Assembly (NCBI RefSeq): GCF_900105005.1
Contig: NZ_LT629748.1
Span: forward strand, 3,286,001-3,350,000
Source: Halopseudomonas litoralis
GTDB taxonomy: Bacteria > Pseudomonadota > Gammaproteobacteria > Pseudomonadales > Pseudomonadaceae
Reading direction: 5' to 3'
Length of the DNA stretch: 64,000 nt
This document shows positions 17,742 to 24,283 of this stretch, in pieces. Each line of letters starts with the position of its first letter. The first letter of the stretch is position 1. Position numbers and translations under genes: made by a program. The notes below the pieces were generated by a model. That model saw only the letters and a program-made list of their open reading frames with translations. It was not told the DNA's origin and did no database searches.

Positions 17742-18329
17742 ATGTATAGCCTTGCCCAGCCCGTCACTCACATTCTGGAAATCCGCAAAAGCCGATTTCT
17801 CGCCTGTGTTGAACCGATAGCCGACCGCCCCGGCGCGCAAGCCCGGGTTGCGGAGTTGCGCGCTGAGCATCCGGATGCCACCCATGTGTGTTGGGCGCTG
17901 CTGGCGGGCGGGCATAGTGCCGCGGTGGATGATGGTGAACCGTCCGGGACCGCTGGTCGGCCGATGCTGGAGGTGCTGCGTCACCAACAGCTGGATGGCG
18001 TGCTGGCTACCGTGGTGCGTTATTACGGTGGCATCAAGCTGGGTGCCGGCGGTCTTGTACGAGCCTATACCGACGCGGTAGCTCAAGCCTTGCTGCAAGC
18101 CGAGAAGATCGAACATATCCCCAGCCAGACGATAGTGTGCGAACTGCCCTACGCCCATGAAGGCCTTGCGCGACGTCTAATAAGTGAAATAGGTGGCGAG
18201 TTGCTGACGGTCCAGCATGGCCACAGCGTGCAACTGAAAATCTGCCTGCCGGTAACAGCCGCTGCGCAATTGCATGAGCAGCTGTTGTCAGCCACACGGG
18301 GCGAACTGGGGTGGCGGCGCTGTTCTTGA
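17742..18329 (+). CDS. yigZ: YigZ/IMPACT-family protein
   Basis: 195 residues. The N-terminal UPF0029/Impact domain has KSRFLACVEPI, HVCWALLAGG, DDGEPSGTAGRPMLEVL and VVRYYGGIKLGAGGLVRAY, all diagnostic for YigZ. The C-terminal DUF1949 domain (about 125-190) has an EF-G domain-like fold. The family's biochemical role is unresolved (translation-related in eukaryotic IMPACT). The ATG is only 15 bases after the GST stop, suggesting co-transcription. Confidence 0.9.
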   Translation: MYSLAQPVTHILEIRKSRFLACVEPIADRPGAQARVAELRAEHPDATHVCWALLAGGHSAAVDDGEPSGTAGRPMLEVLRHQQLDGVLATVVRYYGGIKLGAGGLVRAYTDAVAQALLQAEKIEHIPSQTIVCELPYAHEGLARRLISEIGGELLTVQHGHSVQLKICLPVTAAAQLHEQLLSATRGELGWRRCS

Positions 18330-18426
18330 GCGAGCCACTTCATCTGCTGATCATCTGACCATCGCCGTGTCTTTTCAGCGCACTCTGCTATCGTTCAAAC
18401 AACTCTTTCCAGTTCAAGGAACCGTT

Positions 18427-18951
18427 ATGAAGCTGCTCGCCACGGCCATGGTTACTCTGTTTCTGCTAGCCGGTTGCACCGGCGTCCCCAAAGGTATCGA
18501 ACCTGTCACCGGTTTCGATCAGGAAAGATACCTGGGCACCTGGTACGAAATAGCCCGGCTCGACCATTCCTTCGAAGAGGGTTTGAGCCGAGTGAGCGCA
18601 GAATACACCCCCAACGATGACGGCAGCATCAAAGTACTCAACCGTGGTTACAACCAGGCCAAAGGCGAATGGGAAGAAGCCGAGGGCCGGGCCGTATTTG
18701 TGGAGGACAGCGATGTTGCCCACCTGAAAGTCTCTTTCTTCGGTCCTTTCTACAGTTCCTACGTAGTCTTCGATCTGGATGAGGACTACTCCAAGGCTTA
18801 CATATCCAGCTATAACCGCAAGTACCTGTGGTTCCTTTCCAGAACGCCGCAGGTCAGCGAAGCAGAATTGGAAGCTTTCAAAGCCCTTGCGACAGCCCAG
18901 GGGTTCGAGCTTGAAGAGCTGATTGTGGTGGAGCACGCGGAGTCAGACTGA
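18427..18951 (+). CDS. blc: Outer-membrane lipocalin lipoprotein (Blc-like)
   Basis: 174 residues from the ATG at 18427. The lipoprotein signal peptide ends in the lipobox LLAGC (Cys about residue 17). The lipocalin barrel follows, with the GTWYEIARLDHSFEEGL signature, and YLWFLSRTPQVSE near the C-terminus as in E. coli Blc. Such proteins bind lysophospholipids or fatty acids at the outer membrane and are often stationary-phase induced. An AAGGAAC ribosome site precedes the start. Monocistronic as far as visible. Confidence 0.9.
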   Translation: MKLLATAMVTLFLLAGCTGVPKGIEPVTGFDQERYLGTWYEIARLDHSFEEGLSRVSAEYTPNDDGSIKVLNRGYNQAKGEWEEAEGRAVFVEDSDVAHLKVSFFGPFYSSYVVFDLDEDYSKAYISSYNRKYLWFLSRTPQVSEAELEAFKALATAQGFELEELIVVEHAESD

Positions 18952-18962
18952 GGCTGAATCCA

Positions 18963-19100
18963 TCACATTTTTTCACCGAACGCCTGCGATGTTTCCGTCA
19001 GACTCTGATAACCACCGGTTGCGGCGTACCAGGCAGCGGGATCGAGATAGTAGACTTTACCCTGCCGCCATGCCTGGCTTGCCGCCACCAGGACTGAGGG
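18963..19100 (-). pseudogene. C-terminal remnant of a siderophore-binding periplasmic protein gene
   Basis: Minus-strand codons read SVLVAASQAWRQGKVYYLD, then PAAWYAATGGYQSLTE and end FGEKM-stop. The AWxxGKVYYLDPAxWYxxxGGYQSL pattern is the C-terminus of FatB/CeuE-like ferric-siderophore ABC-transporter binding proteins. Upstream of it an in-frame TGA closes the frame and no start or N-terminal portion is present before the receptor gene at 19169. It is a deletion relic of an iron-uptake locus. Confidence 0.65.
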
Positions 19101-19168
19101 TCAGGTCGATGGTCGGCGCCAGCCCCACCGATCATAAGCGGCGGGGCTGTGGCGTCCAATTGCTGCGC

Positions 19169-21268
19169 TTAAAAGCTCTTGGTCAGGGCGAAGATCAGTC
19201 TGCGGCCATCCAGGTTGTAGGCATAATCGCCATCGGAGGTCACTTCCTTGTTGAAAACGTTGTAGACCCCGGCTTTCAGGCTCAGATCAGCCTGCGGCTT
19301 GAACACCAGGCCTACATCGGCAAAGGTATATGCGTCGTACTTGACACCGTTCTGACGCCCACCACCCGTGTTGGTTGACCAGTCGCCGGTGGTCTCACCG
19401 CGATAGTTGCCCTGAACCCACAGATTGAGCCGCTGAGTAGCCTGCCAGTCCAGCGAGGCGTTGAACATGTGCTTGGCCATATTGTTCAGCGGCCTGCCCT
19501 TGAAGTCGCCGGATTTCTGCTCAGTGTCAGTCCAGGTATAACTATGGCGGTAGACCAGGTTATCCAGGATGTCATAGTCAAGAGTGAACTCAACGCCCCT
19601 CAGCTCGGCTTCATCAATGTTCTCATAGGCGGTATAGCCGTACGGGTGCGGAGCAAACTCCCGGCCATCATAGAAACAAGTCTCGTCTGGCTCGCAGATG
19701 CGCCCGGTACGATTAATTTTATCCTCATAATCAATCACATAGGCGGTAACCGAGCCAGCCAGCCCTAAATCAAAGTTCTCATAATGGATGCCGATTTCGC
19801 GGTTCAGACTGGTTTCCGGCGTCAGTTCCGGGTTACCGATGGCCACGCCGCCCCTGGAGGTCATACCGAAGTCGGTAGTACTCTGGCGCAGATCAGGCGC
19901 CCTGTAACCGGAGGTAACGCCGCCCTTGAGGGTGAAGTTGTCGTTCATGTGCCATACGGCATAGACCTTGGGGCTGAACTCGCTACCGTATTGCTGATTG
20001 TCATCCAGACGACCGCTCAAAGTCAGGATAAGATTGTCGGTCAGGCTCCAGTTATCTTCCAGGAAGATGGAGTTCTGATAACGGTTCATCTTTATCACCT
20101 CGTCCGGATCGACCACGTTCGCCGGCATACCGTTGTTGCCGGCCTCCAGGTTCTCGTACTTGTGGGTCAGACCACCGGTCAGGGTATGTGCTCCGAGGAA
20201 CCAGCTGGCCTGGGTGTTGACTGTGGTCACTTCAAACTCGATACCCTTTCCGGTATTCGGGTTGAGGGTCGTCTTGTTTTCCGAGTGGTCATGGTTGATA
20301 TAGGAATTGGTAAAGACGTTACCGTACTTGCCCTCGTGGGACAGGAAGTAGTTCTTCTTGATCGAGTCGCTGTAGGTAGGATCTACAGGAGTAATGTTGC
20401 CTTGCCTATCTGTTGTTGTTTCGGCAAGACTACGGCCTGGATTTGCCCAGCGTTCCTGCTGGGTATAGCTGTGCCCCAGGGTAAGCAGGTTCTGTTCATC
20501 GAGATTCCACGACAGCTTGCCGCCGGCGTTTCTTTTCTTGTACTCCGGGTCAGTAGCAGCACTGTCGCTGCCACCAACAAGATTACTCTCATCCTGATTC
20601 TGGAAGGCACCCGTCAGCTGCAGACCCAGCACATCCTCTATCAATGGCATGTTCAGGAAGGCACTGGTCTGGAAACCATCTTCGTTCACATCGTTACCGC
20701 TGCCAGCCATTGCATATTCGGCCGTGATACTGCCAGTCAGCTCATTACCGACCTTCTTGGTAATGATATTGATCACACCGCCCATAGCGTCGGAGCCGTA
20801 CAATGCCGAGGCTGGACCACGGATAACCTCGATACGCTCAATGGCCTCCAGCGGCGGCAGGAAGTTGACATTATTACCAGCCTGCGAGCCGCGCTCACTG
20901 AAAGCATCGTTACCCGAGGCCGGGCGACCATCGATCAGGAACAGGGTGTAATTAGCGGTCATCCCACGCATCGAGATCGACCGTTCCACACCACCACCGA
21001 AAATCTGCACACCGGCGACATTTTTCAATACGTCCGTGACATCGGTATAGGATTTTTTCTTCAACTCTTCCTGGGAGATAACCGTAATCGCTGCAGGCGC
21101 ATCCCGAAGATTCTGCTCAAAGCCCGAGGCGGTCACCACCGTCTGCCCCAGATCCAGCGCTTCTTCCGCCACCGCCGAATATGCCAGCGAGGCCATAGTT
21201 ACTGCCAACATGGTTCTTTTGAAATATGGCTGCGAACTTGAAGCAAACTGACACTTACGGCGTGACAT
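19169..21268 (-). CDS. TonB-dependent ferric-siderophore receptor (FepA/IrgA-like)
   Basis: 699 residues from the ATG at 21268, chosen because GGAG lies 8 bases before it and a signal peptide follows (FKRTMLAVTMASLAYSAVAEE); an earlier in-frame ATG at 21346 is less likely. The plug domain has QTVVTASGFEQNLRDAPAAI, the TonB-box region, SISMRGMTANYTLFLIDGRP and RIEVIRGPASALYGSDAMGG; the 22-strand barrel ends LIFALTKSF. It resembles catecholate receptors (FepA, PfeA, IrgA). A Fur-box-like sequence lies at 21441-21459. Upstream on the same strand is a response regulator, as in pfeR-pfeS-pfeA, but no kinase gene is present. Ligand inferred only from family. Confidence 0.88.
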   Translation of the reverse strand: MSRRKCQFASSSQPYFKRTMLAVTMASLAYSAVAEEALDLGQTVVTASGFEQNLRDAPAAITVISQEELKKKSYTDVTDVLKNVAGVQIFGGGVERSISMRGMTANYTLFLIDGRPASGNDAFSERGSQAGNNVNFLPPLEAIERIEVIRGPASALYGSDAMGGVINIITKKVGNELTGSITAEYAMAGSGNDVNEDGFQTSAFLNMPLIEDVLGLQLTGAFQNQDESNLVGGSDSAATDPEYKKRNAGGKLSWNLDEQNLLTLGHSYTQQERWANPGRSLAETTTDRQGNITPVDPTYSDSIKKNYFLSHEGKYGNVFTNSYINHDHSENKTTLNPNTGKGIEFEVTTVNTQASWFLGAHTLTGGLTHKYENLEAGNNGMPANVVDPDEVIKMNRYQNSIFLEDNWSLTDNLILTLSGRLDDNQQYGSEFSPKVYAVWHMNDNFTLKGGVTSGYRAPDLRQSTTDFGMTSRGGVAIGNPELTPETSLNREIGIHYENFDLGLAGSVTAYVIDYEDKINRTGRICEPDETCFYDGREFAPHPYGYTAYENIDEAELRGVEFTLDYDILDNLVYRHSYTWTDTEQKSGDFKGRPLNNMAKHMFNASLDWQATQRLNLWVQGNYRGETTGDWSTNTGGGRQNGVKYDAYTFADVGLVFKPQADLSLKAGVYNVFNKEVTSDGDYAYNLDGRRLIFALTKSF

Positions 21269-21440
21269 ATATTGATCTCCAGAATGATATAGCAGACCTC
21301 CGGGAAAGCCACTCGGGGTTTCCAGAGACTCCTTTGTAGTTGGCATTGTTATGGCGGCGCCCTGGTCCGGGCGCGGCGGCCCTTCCGGCTTATGCTGGCA
21401 GATCGAAGCCGCGCGACTTCTCCGATACGATGAAATCGAC

Positions 21441-21459
21441 GCAAATGATATACATTACT
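21441..21459 (-). promoter_or_regulatory. fur box: Fur-box-like site upstream of the siderophore receptor
   Basis: GCAAATGATATACATTACT matches 13 of 19 positions of GATAATGATAATCATTATC. It lies about 170 bases upstream of the receptor start, between the response regulator and the receptor, in an AT-rich stretch unlike the surrounding coding DNA. Confidence 0.55.
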
Positions 21460-21512
21460 ATTTGAGAGTAAAAGAAATTTACAATCTATACACTTTTTGG
21501 GCGCCGTTTCGC

Positions 21513-22226
21513 TCAGAGCGCAGGGCGCACCAGCATATATCCCTGCCCCCACACCGTTTCCAATTGGCTGGAGCGGTAGCCGATAGCCTGTAATTTGCGG
21601 CGAATGTGGCTGATATGCATGTCCAGGCTGCGGTCATGTCGGGCATAGCCGCGGCGCAATGCCTGTTGATAAAGGAAAGGTTTGCTCAGCACCTCGTTCA
21701 CGTGCTGGGCGAGCAGGTTCAACACGCGAAATTCGCTGGCGGTCAGCCCGGCCTGATTACCCGCCAGACTCACGTCACTGTTGGTCTCGTCGAAATGCAG
21801 TTCATTGTCGGTTTCAGGTGATGGTCGTTCCTGTCGCTCATAAGCCACCCGACGGAGGATGGCGGTGACGCGTACGCCGAGCTCGGCAATACTGAAGGGC
21901 TTGGGTAGATAGTCATCAGCCCCCAGACTGAAGCCGGCGATGCGATTATGCTCATCGTCCAGCGCCGACATCAGCAATACCGGCACGCGACTTTGACGGC
22001 GCAGCTGCTGCAACACGCCTAAACTATCGATGCCCAGAATAGTCAGCAGGATCAGATCAAAATTACCACGCTTGGCCAGAAGCAAGCCGTCTGCACTGCC
22101 ACAGAGCGTAACGCGGTGGCCGCTTTGCTGCAGATGAGCTTGCAGTTCGCTGGCAAGCAGCGGGTCTTCTTCTACCGCAAGAATGCGGGCAGCGGTGGTG
22201 ACAGTCGGTAGCATATTGGTCAACAT
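21513..22226 (-). CDS. OmpR-family response regulator with degenerate receiver (no phosphoacceptor Asp)
   Basis: 237 residues. The receiver domain covers about 14-125 and the winged-helix DNA-binding domain about 140-232 (LTASEFRVLNLLAQHVNEVL, RRGYARHDRSLDMHISHIRR, VWGQGYMLV). In the receiver, FDLILLT has Thr62 where the family has the phosphorylated Asp (LLD), and the acidic pocket reads VEED rather than VDDD; the Thr/Ser (LLMSA) and Lys (LPKPF) positions are kept. No histidine kinase gene adjoins it. It probably acts without phosphorylation. A Fur-box-like sequence abuts its start. It lies upstream of and in the same direction as the siderophore receptor, its likely target. Confidence 0.85.
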   Translation of the reverse strand: MLTNMLPTVTTAARILAVEEDPLLASELQAHLQQSGHRVTLCGSADGLLLAKRGNFDLILLTILGIDSLGVLQQLRRQSRVPVLLMSALDDEHNRIAGFSLGADDYLPKPFSIAELGVRVTAILRRVAYERQERPSPETDNELHFDETNSDVSLAGNQAGLTASEFRVLNLLAQHVNEVLSKPFLYQQALRRGYARHDRSLDMHISHIRRKLQAIGYRSSQLETVWGQGYMLVRPAL

Positions 22227-22230
22227 GAAA

Positions 22231-22249
22231 CTTAATGAGAACCATTCTA
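22231..22249 (-). promoter_or_regulatory. fur box: Fur-box-like site at the response-regulator start
   Basis: CTTAATGAGAACCATTCTA (22231-22249) matches GATAATGATAATCATTATC at 13 of 19 positions and resembles the AATGAGAATcATT form common in Pseudomonas. It is 5 bases upstream of the regulator's start codon, and also within 100 bases of the divergent subtilase gene, so either could be iron regulated. Confidence 0.55.
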
Positions 22250-22325
22250 TACGAAATTTTTTGAAACATTCACTGCTTTCCGGGTCAGATTCAACGTAAG
22301 CTCAACTGACGTTTTAGAGGCATTG

Positions 22326-24089
22326 ATGAGGAAGCTTCACGCCGCTGCTTACGGGCTGATAACGATATTGTCATTCATATCTCTCTGCGCCTCGGCCGCT
22401 GACCCGCTGCGTATTACCCAACTGCAACGCTGCGGTGACCTGCTGAAAGTTCGGCAGCTCACTTTCTGTTTGCAAGTAGCGGGGCTCGAGCAGAATCCGG
22501 CGCAGATCCAGCTCAACGGCACGCCCCTGCCTCCCGACCGGATCGACCATCGCGATGGACAAGTACGTCTGCAGATCGACGCCGCCAGCGCGCAGAGCGG
22601 CCCGCTGTGGATTGAGCAGCACGATCAGATCAGTAATCCGGTGTGGCTGAGCCTGGGTTCCAGTCATGTCGTCGCCGCCGAACAGGACGCGGTGGTCAAG
22701 AACCGGGACGGCCTGACCACCTACCTCGATCTGGTCAGCGTGATCATCGAAGAAGGCCATGATGGGCCAGCAGAAGCCCGTCGACTGGCCGAGCAATACG
22801 ATGCCGAAGTGGTCGGCGCAATCCCACCCCTCAACGTCTATCAGCTGCGCCTGGCCGCCGAGAATCTGGAACAGCGCGACGCCGCAGTATTGCGCATCGG
22901 CAACGAAGTGAGCGTGGACGCTGTAGTGATCGAGGAGTCCGGTGCGGAAAAATCGGTCGAACGGGATACCGTCAACCCTCCGATAGAAGCGAGCGAGGAG
23001 TCCTCATCCAACCGCTTTCTGGATGCAGTGAATTTCTATCAGCGGCGGCTGAAAAACCCCTCTGACCATATTGAAACGCACCCTGTACGTATCGGCGTGA
23101 TCGAACGCGATGTGGATTTCGACGCCCCCGACGTCGCCGACTATCTCGGCGACTGCCGCAGCGAGGCCACCCGCACCTGCGTGTATGCCCGCGATGCCGA
23201 GGCCGCAGATGGGCACGGCACTACGGTCACCGGCATCCTCGCCGCCAACTGGGACAATGGCGGAAGTAACGGCTTTCTGCGCGGGTTGGACAAAGTTGGG
23301 CCAGGCTTCGATGTGATTGTCGACCGCGGCTCGGACGCCGGCATCACAGCGAATATTGCCGCCTCGGTCAATCTGGTCGAGGACGGCGCAAGAGTATTGA
23401 ACTGGAGCTGGGGCATCCACCGGATCGGCGCCCGCGACGTTCACGGCGATCCGGTAGACTCGCTGCTCCGCTCCGGCATTGCCATGAGCGGTTATGAGGA
23501 ACTATTGGAAGAATTCTTCCTGTGGCTGCGCCGCGAGCACCCCGACGTAGTGGTGGTGAACTCCGCCGGCAACGGCGCCTCGTTCTCCAGCCACGACGAG
23601 TACCGTCTGCCCTCCTCCTTCATCACCGATCAACTGTTTGTGGTCGGCGGCCATCAGCGCAGCAGCAAGGATGTCGACCTTGATGACCCCGGTTATTCCA
23701 CCCGACGCAAGGCATCCAATTCCGATATGCGCGTCGATATCACCGCTGCCGCCTGCACCGCCGGCTCGTCCCCCATTACCGAGCAGGCAGGGCCGGTGCA
23801 TTGCGGCACGTCCTACGCCACACCTCTGGTGACCGGGGTCATCGCCGCCATGCTGTCGATCAATCCCGAATTGCAGCCGGACCAGCTGCGCATGTTGCTG
23901 CGCCGCAGCGCCATGACCATCGGCCAGGAAAGCGACTTCGAACCGATGGAAGGAGATGACCTGACCGCTCCGATCCTGCCGTCCGAACGGGACAATAACC
24001 TGAACAATCCCGATGTCGGCCACTCGGCCCGGCTGGATATGTACAAGGCCCTGGAACTTGCGGTAAAGAGCCTCGACAAGGCGCGTTAA
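22326..24089 (+). CDS. Exported subtilisin-family (S8) serine protease with Asp-to-Glu change in the triad
   Basis: 587 residues with a signal peptide (residues 1-24, ...SFISLCASAAD) and a long N-terminal part (about 25-250) that may act as a prodomain and beta-sandwich. The S8 domain occupies about 255-570. His297 is in DGHGTTVTGI, the oxyanion Asn416 in NSAGN and Ser496 in GTSYATPLVTGVIAAML, all intact. The usual VIDxG reads VIERD: Glu260 replaces the catalytic Asp, with Asp262 two residues on. So it may be slow, specialised or inactive. It is divergent from the response regulator. ATG at 22326 was taken over the adjacent TTG. Substrate unknown. Confidence 0.82.
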   Translation: MRKLHAAAYGLITILSFISLCASAADPLRITQLQRCGDLLKVRQLTFCLQVAGLEQNPAQIQLNGTPLPPDRIDHRDGQVRLQIDAASAQSGPLWIEQHDQISNPVWLSLGSSHVVAAEQDAVVKNRDGLTTYLDLVSVIIEEGHDGPAEARRLAEQYDAEVVGAIPPLNVYQLRLAAENLEQRDAAVLRIGNEVSVDAVVIEESGAEKSVERDTVNPPIEASEESSSNRFLDAVNFYQRRLKNPSDHIETHPVRIGVIERDVDFDAPDVADYLGDCRSEATRTCVYARDAEAADGHGTTVTGILAANWDNGGSNGFLRGLDKVGPGFDVIVDRGSDAGITANIAASVNLVEDGARVLNWSWGIHRIGARDVHGDPVDSLLRSGIAMSGYEELLEEFFLWLRREHPDVVVVNSAGNGASFSSHDEYRLPSSFITDQLFVVGGHQRSSKDVDLDDPGYSTRRKASNSDMRVDITAAACTAGSSPITEQAGPVHCGTSYATPLVTGVIAAMLSINPELQPDQLRMLLRRSAMTIGQESDFEPMEGDDLTAPILPSERDNNLNNPDVGHSARLDMYKALELAVKSLDKAR

Positions 24090-24099
24090 CCTCGTCTCG

Positions 24100-24125
24100 G
24101 ACGACTGGAAGCCGATCCAGTCGTC
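24100..24125 (+). terminator. Hairpin after the subtilase gene
   Basis: GACGACTGGA (24100-24109) and TCCAGTCGTC (24116-24125) are perfect complements around a 6-base loop, 10 bases after the stop codon. No T run follows. Confidence 0.5.
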
Positions 24126-24237
24126 ATGTCATGCTCAAGCTCAGCATATTCCGCCGATATACCTACAATGTCTTATAGCCGGTAGGGCTTGACTCATTCC
24201 GCACCTGACAGCGGCCAGGAAGGCCAATATACTCTTC

Positions 24238-24260
24238 AAACCCCTCTGGAACAGGGGTTT
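24238..24260 (+). other. Hairpin in the leader of the GGDEF-EAL gene
   Basis: AAACCCCT (24238-24245) pairs with AGGGGTTT (24253-24260), 7-base loop, ending 23 bases before the ATG of the next gene. It could lie in that gene's 5' leader or finish upstream transcription. No further support. Confidence 0.4.
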
Positions 24261-24283
24261 ACGCATTTCCCGGGAATCACTGC

